DNA of 13,637 nt, from assembly GCA_950063125.1 (NCBI GenBank), contig CATLZI010000030.1:1-13637 (forward strand), in the 5' to 3' direction. This DNA is from an uncultured Porticoccus sp. (GTDB taxonomy: Bacteria; Pseudomonadota; Gammaproteobacteria; Pseudomonadales; Porticoccaceae). Made by a program: the position numbers and the translations under genes. Positions 1 to 7,210 of this stretch are shown piece by piece (position 1 is the first letter of the stretch; the number at the start of each line of letters is the position of its first letter). The notes beneath the pieces are model-generated. The model was not told the DNA's origin. It did no database searches and saw only the letters and a list, made by a program, of their open reading frames with translations.

Positions 1-538
1 GGAATTTATCCCCCGCTGATTCGAACCAGGCGTGCTGCATGGCATTGAGATGCCTCAGGCGGCTCCGCGGGTATTCGCCGCGCCTGGCGATATCCAGGGC
101 CGACTGGGACACATCCGTGGCCAACAGGCGAAACGGAGAACACAATTTACCCGCCTGACAGAGTTGCTCTGAGAGTATCGCCAGCGAATAGGCCTCCTCA
201 CCACTGGCACAGCCGACGCTCCACAGACTGAAACCAGACGGTGGTTCCGATTGCGGGTCAGACCCGGGAACATCGGGACCACCCGTCAGAATGTTTGCCA
301 CATAATTAAACGAAGGAGGGTGACGGAAAAACCGTGTTTCCTTGATCAACAGGCGATCCACCAGGGCTTGCAGGTTCCCCGGGCTATCCTCTGCCTGCCG
401 AAAAAAAGACTGGTGCTCAACCATTCGGCGACGGGCAAAGGGCGCCCAGCAATCACTGACTGCTATACCGCTGTGTGATTTAAACAAACGGCACCAATTT
501 CTGAATTTTCGCTCAGTCAATTCCATGGCGGGGTCCAT
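1..538 (-). CDS. pilK: PilK, CheR-type protein-glutamate methyltransferase of the Pil-Chp system (3' end missing)
   Basis: Translating the minus strand from the ATG at 538 gives 179 residues that stay open to the left edge, so the C-terminus is outside the window. It reads as a CheR-family SAM-dependent methyltransferase: KETRFFRHP (about residues 66-74) matches the conserved N-terminal CheR segment, SVGCASGEEAYSLA (107-120) is the glycine-rich SAM-binding loop, and ATDVSQSALDIARRGEY (140-156) is the motif II region. The family methylates glutamates on the transducer for adaptation. It starts 19 bases after the pilJ stop, in the position of pilK in the Pseudomonas Pil-Chp operon, so PilJ is the likely substrate. 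An in-frame stop at 554-556 bounds the start; a second ATG lies at 526, and only a weak ribosome site (GCGGAA) precedes 538. The name is certain at family level and rests partly on context for PilK. Confidence 0.88.
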   Translation of the reverse strand, partial: MDPAMELTERKFRNWCRLFKSHSGIAVSDCWAPFARRRMVEHQSFFRQAEDSPGNLQALVDRLLIKETRFFRHPPSFNYVANILTGGPDVPGSDPQSEPPSGFSLWSVGCASGEEAYSLAILSEQLCQAGKLCSPFRLLATDVSQSALDIARRGEYPRSRLRHLNAMQHAWFESAGDKF

Positions 539-557
539 CGGAAAATTCCGCCATCAA

Positions 558-3077
558 TCAGGCCTGGCCATCCGGAGAAGATGGCTTTTTCTTCTCCCTG
601 TTGCCCACCTGATCACCGGTATGTTCTTCCCATTCTGCAGAGAAATCTTCATCTTCATCCAGTTCCCTGGCCAGGTGGTCGAAGTCCATATCGCCATCAT
701 CTGACTGCAGTGACTTGAGAATTTCCTCTTCATCGTAGCTGTCATTATCGTTATCGTCGGCGCTTGGTAAACGCTCACTGCCATCTGCTGATCTAGCCGT
801 TTCAGGCGAGGATGTTTGACCTTTATACATCGCCTTTTCTATTTCATCGGCTTCCTGCTCGCTTAAGCTGGTAGCACGCATGGGCTGGCGGACCGGGGCA
901 GCTGGTTTGTCTGCGGCACTGTCCTCGGGGTCGTCGGTCCCATCAGCGGGCACGTCTTCGCCGATATAGTCGAGAAGCTCATCTTCAGCAGCATCCTCGA
1001 AAAGCACATCATCGCCGAAAGCGTATTCATTAAAATCCCCGACCTGCTTCGGTTCCTGGTGGGGATGATGGCGCTCCATGGAGGCAGGCAACTTGAACCC
1101 GGAGACCGAATTTCTCAGGTCAACGGCCAGTTCCGCCAATTCACCAATGGACTGGGCCGTATTATTGGTGCCGGAAAGGGTCTGAGAGGTAATATCCTGG
1201 ATCACATTCATCGTTCTGGAAATGTGTCCAGCGGTCGTGGCCTGATGCTTGGCCGCCGTGGAGATATCCTGAATCAGTTCCGCAAGATCGGCCGAGACGG
1301 TTTCAATTTCCTCCAGGGCACCCTCCGCAGCATGGGCCCGCTCTGCCCCTCTGACTACCTCGGACGTCGTTTGCTCCATGGAGCTGACGGCTTCATTGGT
1401 GTCGGTCTGAATGGTTTTCACCAACGAGGCAATCTGCTTGGTTGCCCCGGCAGAACGCTCGGCAAGACGCTGGACTTCGTCGGCAACCACCGCGAAGCCA
1501 CGTCCGGCATCACCGGCCATTGAGGCCTGTATAGCGGCGTTGAGTGCGAGAATATTGGTCTGGTCAGCAATGTCATTAATCAGTGATACGATGTCACCGA
1601 TTTCCTGGGAGCTCTCCCCCAGTCGCTTGATGCGCTTGGACGTATCCTGAATTTGCTCACGAATCGTATCCATGCCACCAATGGTATTCTGTACGACCTC
1701 GGCACCTTTCTTGGCAATCGAGACCGATTTTTCCGCCACCGAGGCAGATTCGGCGGAGTTTGCTGAAACCTGATCAATCGTGACGGCCATTTCGTTGATG
1801 GCTGCCGAGGCCCCGGCAATTTCCTGCGCCTGATGTTCGGAAGCGTCAGCCAGCTGCAGCGCCGTGGCCCGGGTTTCATTGGCCGCGGCCGAGACGTTTT
1901 CAGAGGTATCCTGTATCTGAGCCACCAGTATCCGCAGCTGGTCGATGGCGTAGTTGATCGAGTCTGCAATCGCACCGGTAAAATCCTCGGTGACAGTGGC
2001 ATGACTGGTAAGGTCACCCTCACCAAGACCGGCGATCTCATCCAGCAGACGCAGAATTGCCTGCTGGTTCTGCTTGTTGTCCATCGCCGTTTCCTGAAGC
2101 CGGCGGCGGGTTTCCGCCGAGATCAGTACACCCATTAACGCCATGATAATCACACCGATGACACCGGCGTACAGTGCTGTTTGATACGTAAAACTGCGGC
2201 TCTGCGGCAGCGCGGCGATCGCATCGGAGATATTGTTGATTCGCTCCTGCAGGAGAGGCGATTCGTCAAGGATGCTCTTGCTTGCCTGACTGGCGCTGAA
2301 GAACGCCGGGGTAGCATCAAAAATTTCCTGGATGGAACTGCTGACAAACGCAAAATGTTCTGTACTGCTGTCCAGGTTCTCTCTTGCACGAGGGACGGTA
2401 ACAGGGCTGATACCCAGTTCGGCATCACCATTCTTCATACCCGCCAGCACTTGCCCAAACATTTTCACATCGCGGGAGAACTGGTCAGCGGCAGTTTTTG
2501 CATCGGCACTGCCGATCAGCATTTTGTCCACATTGCGGCCAATTCTCTCGGCACGCCAGATTTGCGCCTGTGCAAGTGCCACCTGTTCTGAGGGCGCTCT
2601 GCCGGCCAGCAGAATATCCACCACTTCCATATGCTCCTGTTGGAGTTCCGGCAGGCTTTGGTTCAGCGTCGCAGCGACCTTGTTGAGGAAGATGACGGTG
2701 TCCTGATTGTCGATAATCGTACGAGCATTTTGCTGGGCGGTGATCCACACTTCCGAAAGCGCATCCAGTGGAGGGGCAGCCACCTCATCCACCAGGTTGC
2801 CATGCAGTTTACCCCAGCTCTCCTGCATGCGATCAACCAAACCCTGCAGCTCATCAAATGCCCCCTCGTTACCCGCAGTTGATTCCCGGGACAAACTGAC
2901 GAGCCGGTAGGATAGCGCCCGCAACTCTGACGTCAGCTGCAAACTTTCCTGATCCCTGGCATTTTGATTGAAGACCATCAACAGGTTGAAGCCGAGAAAA
3001 ACCACCACCACCATCAACAGTACCGACAGAAAGGTGATCAGGGATTTATTTTTGGATTTGTTGACCGCCGTTTTCAT
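558..3077 (-). CDS. pilJ: PilJ, methyl-accepting transducer of the type IV pilus Pil-Chp pathway, with a long acidic C-terminal tail
   Basis: This is an 839-residue inner-membrane chemotaxis transducer. Transmembrane segments are visible at about 12-35 and 302-320, bracketing a periplasmic domain. The cytoplasmic part follows: a linker and HAMP-like region (about 320-385), then a coiled-coil signalling domain whose conserved hairpin tip includes [19 protein letters not shown] (505-523). Residues 336-664 are very close to Pseudomonas PilJ, including [16 protein letters not shown] and [19 protein letters not shown]. PilJ senses pilus or surface signals and acts through PilI and the ChpA kinase on PilG and PilH. 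The Pseudomonas protein, about 680 residues long, ends just after VSGFKLP. Here that motif falls at 658-664 and is followed by about 175 residues rich in Asp and Glu. The start MKTAV at 3077 was chosen because it immediately precedes TM1 and has GGAG about 10 bases upstream; the frame stays open to 3272, but that extension lacks transducer character and overlaps pilI. Confidence 0.95.
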   Translation of the reverse strand: MKTAVNKSKNKSLITFLSVLLMVVVVFLGFNLLMVFNQNARDQESLQLTSELRALSYRLVSLSRESTAGNEGAFDELQGLVDRMQESWGKLHGNLVDEVAAPPLDALSEVWITAQQNARTIIDNQDTVIFLNKVAATLNQSLPELQQEHMEVVDILLAGRAPSEQVALAQAQIWRAERIGRNVDKMLIGSADAKTAADQFSRDVKMFGQVLAGMKNGDAELGISPVTVPRARENLDSSTEHFAFVSSSIQEIFDATPAFFSASQASKSILDESPLLQERINNISDAIAALPQSRSFTYQTALYAGVIGVIIMALMGVLISAETRRRLQETAMDNKQNQQAILRLLDEIAGLGEGDLTSHATVTEDFTGAIADSINYAIDQLRILVAQIQDTSENVSAAANETRATALQLADASEHQAQEIAGASAAINEMAVTIDQVSANSAESASVAEKSVSIAKKGAEVVQNTIGGMDTIREQIQDTSKRIKRLGESSQEIGDIVSLINDIADQTNILALNAAIQASMAGDAGRGFAVVADEVQRLAERSAGATKQIASLVKTIQTDTNEAVSSMEQTTSEVVRGAERAHAAEGALEEIETVSADLAELIQDISTAAKHQATTAGHISRTMNVIQDITSQTLSGTNNTAQSIGELAELAVDLRNSVSGFKLPASMERHHPHQEPKQVGDFNEYAFGDDVLFEDAAEDELLDYIGEDVPADGTDDPEDSAADKPAAPVRQPMRATSLSEQEADEIEKAMYKGQTSSPETARSADGSERLPSADDNDNDSYDEEEILKSLQSDDGDMDFDHLARELDEDEDFSAEWEEHTGDQVGNREKKKPSSPDGQA

Positions 3078-3147
3078 GTGAATATCACTCCAAGCCTGTG
3101 TTGCGGCTACCTGTGGCAGACCCGCACAAATTTTTCTGGGCAGCCAG

Positions 3148-3681
3148 CTAGGCCGCCACTTCGGTAAAACGCCGGTCTGCCAGCAACTGACTGGGGCGCA
3201 GCAAAATCCAGGTGCCATCAGCCTGGACAAAACCCCCATCTGCATATGGCGCGAGCCTGTCGGGGATATCATTCAGGTTTCTGGTATATGTATCTATCTT
3301 GAAATGACGCATGCCATAAACACGGTCAACTGTCAGGCCAACAAACATACCCATCATATCAATCACCATCACCCGTTGCTGTTTTGCTGAACCGGATAAT
3401 TTGTCACCCAGAAATGTTGCCAGGTTGACGATTGGCAATAATCTTCCCCGCAGATTTGCTATTCCCAGCACCCAGCGCTTCACCCTGGGCAGTCGGGTGT
3501 ATTGCGGCATTTCAACAATTTCAGTGAGCTCTTCCAATGCAACCACCAGGTTAATGCCGAGTACGGAAAAGCACACCACCTTGCAGGAAGGAACGATATC
3601 CTGCTGCGCCGGCAATCCGCGTTTCGCGCTATTAAACCGCTGCGACAGGGATAGGAGCGTATTGAACGGTGAACTGACCAT
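3148..3681 (-). CDS. pilI: PilI, CheW-like coupling protein of the Pil-Chp pathway
   Basis: The product has 177 residues, the length of Pseudomonas PilI. It is a cytoplasmic CheW-domain adaptor that couples the transducer PilJ to the histidine kinase ChpA. The CheW fold is evident from [19 protein letters not shown] (about 37-55), [20 protein letters not shown] (59-78), then [14 protein letters not shown] and the late [20 protein letters not shown] segment. An N-terminal LPAQQD stretch (23-28) is also typical of PilI. The gene lies 20 bases after pilH and 70 bases before pilJ in an uninterrupted minus-strand run, so it is probably co-transcribed with them. A purine-rich GAGAG lies close upstream of the ATG. 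No key region is missing. Confidence is high from family similarity plus gene order. Confidence 0.95.
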   Translation of the reverse strand: MVSSPFNTLLSLSQRFNSAKRGLPAQQDIVPSCKVVCFSVLGINLVVALEELTEIVEMPQYTRLPRVKRWVLGIANLRGRLLPIVNLATFLGDKLSGSAKQQRVMVIDMMGMFVGLTVDRVYGMRHFKIDTYTRNLNDIPDRLAPYADGGFVQADGTWILLRPSQLLADRRFTEVAA

Positions 3682-3701
3682 GACTCTCTAGCAACCAGTA
3701 T

Positions 3702-4064
3702 TCAACTGATTACTTCCTTCAGAATGCTGATGAGATCTTTTTCATTGACTGGTTTGGTGAGATAGGCCTTGGCACCCTGCCGCATACCCCAGACTTTATC
3801 GGTTTCCTGGTCTTTGGTAGTAACAATGATCACAGGGATATGCTCCGTCTCGCTGGCCTTGCTCAACTGGCGGGTCGCCTGAAAACCATTGACTCCGGGC
3901 AACACAATATCCATCAAAACAGCATCCGGTTGCTCTCTCAGGGCCATGCTATAACCGGCTTCGCCACTATCGGCCGCCAGCACCTCATAGCCATTTTTTT
4001 TCAGCATACCAGTGAGTCGGTGTGTCTCAGTGGGCGAATCATCAATGATCAGTACTCTCGCCAT
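3702..4064 (-). CDS. pilH: PilH, single-domain CheY-like response regulator (twitching motility)
   Basis: The product is a stand-alone receiver domain of 120 residues starting MARVLIIDDSPTE. The acidic pair lies at residues 8-9, the phospho-acceptor Asp is D52 (LMDIVLPGVNG), the conserved Thr lies in VTTKDQETDKVWG (81-93), and the invariant Lys is K104 in YLTKP. These are the PilH signatures. In Pseudomonas PilH opposes or modulates PilG and is linked to PilU- and PilT-dependent retraction. The frame is open upstream to 4232, but the extra 56 residues are simply the pilG 3' region read in another frame; the ATG at 4064 gives the family length. Its 5' end overlaps the pilG stop by 23 bases, which suggests translational coupling. 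Confidence 0.95.
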   Translation of the reverse strand: MARVLIIDDSPTETHRLTGMLKKNGYEVLAADSGEAGYSMALREQPDAVLMDIVLPGVNGFQATRQLSKASETEHIPVIIVTTKDQETDKVWGMRQGAKAYLTKPVNEKDLISILKEVIS

Positions 4065-4503
4065 ATGCGCCCCCATCCGGGATATCGGTAGTTTGTTCCG
4101 CTGTTGAATCCGGGGCAGCTGCTCGGGGAGCAAACCTCTCCAGCGCCTCAAATAACTCAGCTTTGCTGAATGGCTTGGTGAGATAATCATCAGCCCCCAC
4201 AATTCGCCCTTTTGCCTTGTCAAACAAGCCATCCTTGCTCGACAGCATAATGACCGGTGTAAATTTAAAGTGGCTGTTATTCTTGATCAGGGCGCAAGTC
4301 TGATAGCCATCCAGTCGCGGCATCATGATATCGACAAAAATGATATCAGGCCTGGTATCGGCAATCTTGGAAAGCGAGTCAAAACCGTCAATAGCCGTAA
4401 TCACCTCGCACCCAGCTTTGCTCAGCAGTGTTTCCGCTGTACGGCGGATGGTATTGCTATCATCAATGACCATCACTTTAAGGCCGTTTAATTGCTCTTC
4501 CAT
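4042..4503 (-). CDS. pilG: PilG, single-domain CheY-like response regulator (twitching motility)
   Basis: The product has 153 residues. The receiver domain fills 1-125: the acidic pair lies in MVIDDSNTIRR (D14, D15), the phospho-acceptor is D58 in IIFVDIMMPRLDGYQTCAL, the Ser/Thr switch is at MLSSKDGLFDKAKGRIVG, and the Lys is K110 in YLTKPFSK. The region around DIMMPRLDGYQTCALIKNNS is diagnostic for PilG. It is the positive output regulator of the Pil-Chp pathway and the first gene of the run pilG-H-I-J-K. After the receiver there is an extra tail of about 24 residues rich in Ala, Asp, Thr and Gly, roughly 18 longer than Pseudomonas PilG (135 residues). The ATG at 4503 matches the family start MEEQLNGLKVMVIDDS; the 23 upstream in-frame residues do not look like protein. 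The promoter should lie in the divergent gap to gshB. Confidence 0.95.
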   Translation of the reverse strand: MEEQLNGLKVMVIDDSNTIRRTAETLLSKAGCEVITAIDGFDSLSKIADTRPDIIFVDIMMPRLDGYQTCALIKNNSHFKFTPVIMLSSKDGLFDKAKGRIVGADDYLTKPFSKAELFEALERFAPRAAAPDSTAEQTTDIPDGGAYGESTDH

Positions 4504-4643
4504 TGTTCTTTGTCCCAATTTTTGATTCCCACAAGTCCGTGCCACCTGGATGGACTTATGTAACACAATCATGAGGTTTTATCTATAACCGCCTGTTGGG
4601 ATTGGCCACCGGGCACCATTTTTAACATCAGGTATTGCGCTGA

Positions 4644-4672
4644 CATGGCACTGGCCTTAAGTTACTGCCATG
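4644..4672. repeat. Inverted repeat CATGGCA / TGCCATG in the pilG-gshB intergenic region
   Basis: The arms at 4644-4650 and 4666-4672 are perfectly complementary over 7 bases and separated by 15 bases that include the palindrome CTTAAG (4656-4661). The arm centres are 22 bases apart, about two helical turns, which suits a dimeric regulator site better than an RNA hairpin with such a long loop. There is no T-tract, so it is not an intrinsic terminator. The function is inferred from symmetry and position only. Confidence 0.35.
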
Positions 4673-4728
4673 AATCGCAAACCCGCATGGCTATCATAAA
4701 GAACATGCCCACCCTGATAGCGTGACAC

Positions 4729-4731
4729 AGG
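4729..4731 (+). promoter_or_regulatory. Ribosome binding site that selects the gshB ATG at 4740
   Basis: AGG lies 8 bases before the ATG at 4740, while the alternative GTG at 4722 has no purine-rich sequence before it. The ATG also gives the family start (M followed within four residues by LGVVMD), so 4740 is preferred. Confidence 0.55.
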
Positions 4732-4739
4732 TAACAATT

Positions 4740-5687
4740 ATGACGAGGACACTCGGCGTGGTCATGGATGCCATCGATAGCATCAACCCGAAAAAAGATA
4801 CCACACTGGTGCTATTGCTGGCGGCTCAGAAGCGCGGCTGGCAGCTCATGCTGATGGAGCAATCCGACCTGGCGCTGGAAAACGGTGAACCCAGCGCAAG
4901 GATGACCCCCCTCAGGGTCAGAGATGATCTGCTGGACTGGTTCTCGCTCGATGAGCCCCAACGGCGACCCCTGTCAGAGCTGGACGTCATACTGATGCGC
5001 AAGGACCCGCCGTTCGACAGCGAGTACATCTACTCCACTTACCTGCTGGAAGCGGCGGAAAAGCGCGGCGTACTGGTCGTCAATAAACCCCAGGGGTTAC
5101 GAGACTGCAACGAAAAAGTGTTTGCCACGCTGTTTCCTCAATGTGCGCCCCCTCTGCTGGTCAGCCGCGATGCAGTGATGCTCAAGCAATTTCACAAGAC
5201 CCACAACAATGTAGTGTATAAACCCCTGGACGGCATGGGTGGGACCGCCGTATTTCATGTTCGTGCCGATGATCCGAATATCAACGTCATCATCGAGACA
5301 CTGACCATGAATGGCAGCCGCACCATCATGGCACAGAAATTCATTCCCGAGATCCACCAGGGTGACAAGCGCATCCTGATGGTGGATGGTGTGCCGATAC
5401 CCTTTTCCCTTGCCAGAATCCCACCTGAAGGTGACATCAGAGGCAACCTGGCAGTAGGCGGCAGGGGCGTCGTGCAACCGCTCACCGAAAGAGATCAGTG
5501 GATTGCAGCACAGGTTGGTCCCGTGCTGCGGGAGAGAGCCATTTTGTTTGCCGGGCTGGATGTGATCGGCGACTATCTGACGGAAATCAATGTCACCAGC
5601 CCCACCTGTGCACGGGAAATTGACCGGGCTGAATCTACCGATATTGGAGGCAAATTGATGGATGCCATAGAGGCAAGACTGGTCTGA
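4740..5687 (+). CDS. gshB: Glutathione synthetase (GshB)
   Basis: The product has 315 residues, the normal length. It is an ATP-grasp enzyme that joins gamma-glutamylcysteine and glycine to make glutathione in the cytoplasm. Family motifs occur in order: LGVVMDAIDSINPKKD (5-20), VILMRKDPPFD (83-93), NKPQGLRDCNEK (115-126), KPLDGMGG (161-168), DKRILMVDG (209-217), RGNLAVGGRG (234-243) and LTEINVTSPTC (280-290). The start at 4740 was chosen over an in-frame GTG at 4722 because it has AGG 8 bases upstream and matches the family N-terminus. Its stop overlaps the tonB start (TGATG), so the two are likely co-transcribed and coupled. gshB beside pilG is a conserved arrangement in Pseudomonas. Nothing is missing from the active site. 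Confidence 0.97.
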   Translation: MTRTLGVVMDAIDSINPKKDTTLVLLLAAQKRGWQLMLMEQSDLALENGEPSARMTPLRVRDDLLDWFSLDEPQRRPLSELDVILMRKDPPFDSEYIYSTYLLEAAEKRGVLVVNKPQGLRDCNEKVFATLFPQCAPPLLVSRDAVMLKQFHKTHNNVVYKPLDGMGGTAVFHVRADDPNINVIIETLTMNGSRTIMAQKFIPEIHQGDKRILMVDGVPIPFSLARIPPEGDIRGNLAVGGRGVVQPLTERDQWIAAQVGPVLRERAILFAGLDVIGDYLTEINVTSPTCAREIDRAESTDIGGKLMDAIEARLV

Positions 5688-6553
5688 TGCCTGTCGCCAT
5701 GCCGGAAATTCAACCAGAGCACCAGTCCGATCGGTTGGGATTTTCAATCTTCCTGGCTGTGGCCATCCACGCCATGATTATTTTTGGTATCGGCTTTAAA
5801 CTCCAGCAACAACAATCACCGGCACCCACGCTGGAAGTGACTCTGGCACAACATCACCATGAAATTATCGACGAAATACCAGACTTCCTCGCCCAGCAAC
5901 AGCAACAGGGCAGTGGCGAAGAGCAGCAGATAGACATGCTCACCACGGATCAGCGCCCGGAACTCAGCGCCGAACAACAGCAGTCCCCGGCATCTCCACC
6001 CGAACAACAGCGGCAACAGACACCTCGGGACGCGGTCACCCTGATATCGACCACCAGCGGTGAAAGCGCACCGACAGAAACGGCTCGAGAAGCCAAAGAG
6101 GGTGATACTGCTGTGCAATCAGCGCCTGCCATGACGCCGGAATTTGCCAGCCTGCAGGCAAAGCTGGATGAGAAGAAGCGTGAATACAGCACGCTGCCCA
6201 ATGTCTTGCGGGTCACCTCCGCCAGCACCAAAGCCGCTGAGTATGCCGCCTACCTCCAGTACTGGATTGATCGTATCGAAGTCATCGGCAACAACCATTA
6301 TCCGGAAGAAGCCCGTCGCAAGGCAATTTTTGGCGACCTACGGCTGGCAGTGACACTATTGCCGGACGGCACAGTGGAAAAAATTGAAATCCTGCTCAGT
6401 TCAGGACAGAGAGTGCTGGATCTGGCAGCGGTAAGAACGGTACGCCTGGCATCCCCGTTTGCGCCTTTTCCACCAGAGATGAAACAGTGGGACAAGCTGG
6501 AAATTATTCGCACCTGGCAATTTGAGCCCGGACACCGGCTCAACACCCAGTGA
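5687..6553 (+). CDS. TonB-family energy transducer (TonB3-like, next to the Pil-Chp genes)
   Basis: The product has 288 residues. A short cytoplasmic N-terminus leads into one transmembrane segment (about 17-38), then a long periplasmic linker (about 40-180), then a TonB C-terminal domain (about 203-280): YPEEARRKAIFGDLRLAVTL, PDGTVEKIEILLSSG, then LDLAAVRTVRLASPFAPFP and a final IIRTWQF. TonB proteins pass proton-motive energy from ExbB/ExbD to outer-membrane partners. The linker is rich in Gln, with runs QQQQ and QQQQQ, instead of the usual Pro/Lys repeats. The gene occupies the position of Pseudomonas tonB3 (between gshB and yqgE), which is required there for normal twitching and pilus assembly, so a pilus role is plausible but inferred. 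No exbB or exbD is adjacent. The start at 5687 shares a base with the gshB stop; M5 at 5699 is an alternative. Confidence 0.85.
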   Translation: MPVAMPEIQPEHQSDRLGFSIFLAVAIHAMIIFGIGFKLQQQQSPAPTLEVTLAQHHHEIIDEIPDFLAQQQQQGSGEEQQIDMLTTDQRPELSAEQQQSPASPPEQQRQQTPRDAVTLISTTSGESAPTETAREAKEGDTAVQSAPAMTPEFASLQAKLDEKKREYSTLPNVLRVTSASTKAAEYAAYLQYWIDRIEVIGNNHYPEEARRKAIFGDLRLAVTLLPDGTVEKIEILLSSGQRVLDLAAVRTVRLASPFAPFPPEMKQWDKLEIIRTWQFEPGHRLNTQ

Positions 6554-6606
6554 CGCTATCATTACAATAAAGCACTACCTTTACTTGTTTTCTGTCGCAG
6601 CGCACC

Positions 6607-6612
6607 CATAAT
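6607..6612 (+). promoter_or_regulatory. Possible -10 element just upstream of yqgE
   Basis: CATAAT matches the sigma-70 -10 consensus at 5 of 6 bases and has a weak TTGTTT (6585-6590) 16 bases upstream. A transcript starting about 7 bases downstream would begin at or next to the yqgE ATG at 6619. The assignment rests on sequence match only. Confidence 0.25.
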
Positions 6613-6618
6613 CCTAAT

Positions 6619-7200
6619 ATGGGTTCAACATCATCCAATCACCATTTCGAAAGCCTGAGCAACCATTTCCTGGTGGCCATGCCGGGCCTTCACGACCCCA
6701 ATTTCTCTCACGCCGTCATTTACATTTGTGAGCACGGTCCCGACGGCGCCATGGGACTGGTCATCAATAACCCACTGGATGTACCGATCAGCCAGATTTT
6801 TGAACAGTTTGAACTGGGTTATTCACCACACATCGGCACCCAGCCCCTGTTGTCCGGGGGGCCCGTGCAAATTGAACGGGGTTTTGTGCTACACCGGGCA
6901 GGCGAAAGGCAGTGGGAGTCCACCCGAACCATTTCCGGTGAAGTCAGCCTTACCGCTTCACGGGATATCATCTCGGATATCGCTATCGAACGAGGTCCAA
7001 GCGAACTGCTTATCACCCTGGGGTATGCGGGCTGGGGGCCGGGCCAACTCGAGGAAGAGCTGGCCCACAACGCCTGGCTCACCGTCCCGGGCGATGCAGA
7101 CATACTCTTTAATACGCCCTTTGAACGCCGAGCTTCGGCGGCAGCGGCAAAGATCGGGATTGACCTGAATATGCTGAGCACTGATGCCGGGCACGCCTGA
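6619..7200 (+). CDS. yqgE: YqgE/AlgH family protein (UPF0301)
   Basis: The product has 193 residues and belongs to the YqgE/AlgH family, a conserved protein of uncertain biochemical role that is almost always next to yqgF. Family signatures are clear: NHFLVAMPGLHDPNFSHAVI (15-34), YICEHGPDGAMGLVINNPL (36-54), LLSGGPVQIERGFVLH, then TASRDII, LGYAGWGPGQLEEEL, NAWLTVP and DILFNTP, ending in the typical AGHA. The ATG at 6619 is the only ATG before the conserved block; it gives an N-terminus about 10 residues longer than E. coli YqgE. No ribosome binding site is visible before it. It follows tonB after 65 bases and is probably co-transcribed with yqgF, whose frame begins at or just past its end. 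Pseudomonas AlgH was named for an effect on alginate, which cannot be assumed here. Confidence 0.95.
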   Translation: MGSTSSNHHFESLSNHFLVAMPGLHDPNFSHAVIYICEHGPDGAMGLVINNPLDVPISQIFEQFELGYSPHIGTQPLLSGGPVQIERGFVLHRAGERQWESTRTISGEVSLTASRDIISDIAIERGPSELLITLGYAGWGPGQLEEELAHNAWLTVPGDADILFNTPFERRASAAAAKIGIDLNMLSTDAGHA

Positions 7201-7210
7201 TCCAAACACG

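Larger units (their letters stand above)
4504..4739. promoter_or_regulatory. Divergent intergenic region between pilG and gshB
   Basis: These 236 bases separate the pilG start (minus) from the gshB start (plus) and form the longest non-coding stretch in the window. They must carry both promoters, but I see no convincing -35/-10 pair for either gene. A perfect 7-base inverted repeat sits near the middle and is listed separately. TATCAT at 4692-4697 is a possible -10 for gshB without a good -35. No RNA gene or terminator was recognised here. Confidence 0.6.

Noticed and set aside
1059..1523. 154-residue open frame antisense to pilJ
   Set aside because: It lies over the conserved PilJ signalling domain and is a shadow of its codon bias; no ribosome site or family similarity was seen.
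3078..3272. A 65-residue N-terminal extension of the pilJ frame
   Set aside because: It lies mostly over the pilI 3' end in another frame, has no transducer-like sequence, and the MKTAV start at 3077 directly precedes the first membrane helix with a GGAG upstream.
4538..4544. Sigma-54-like -24 element (TGGCACG on the minus strand) upstream of pilG
   Set aside because: No GC dinucleotide lies at the required -12 spacing, so the match is half a promoter only.
4722..4739. GTG start for gshB, adding six residues
   Set aside because: No ribosome site precedes it, while the ATG at 4740 has AGG at good spacing and fits the family N-terminus.
5097..5747. 216-residue open frame antisense to gshB
   Set aside because: It mirrors the strongly conserved GshB frame, has no recognisable domain, and its start and stop have no supporting signals.
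7184..7210. Earlier ATG for yqgF that overlaps yqgE
   Set aside because: Possible but less likely: it adds nine non-conserved residues and has no better ribosome site. It is kept as an alternative in the gene entry.
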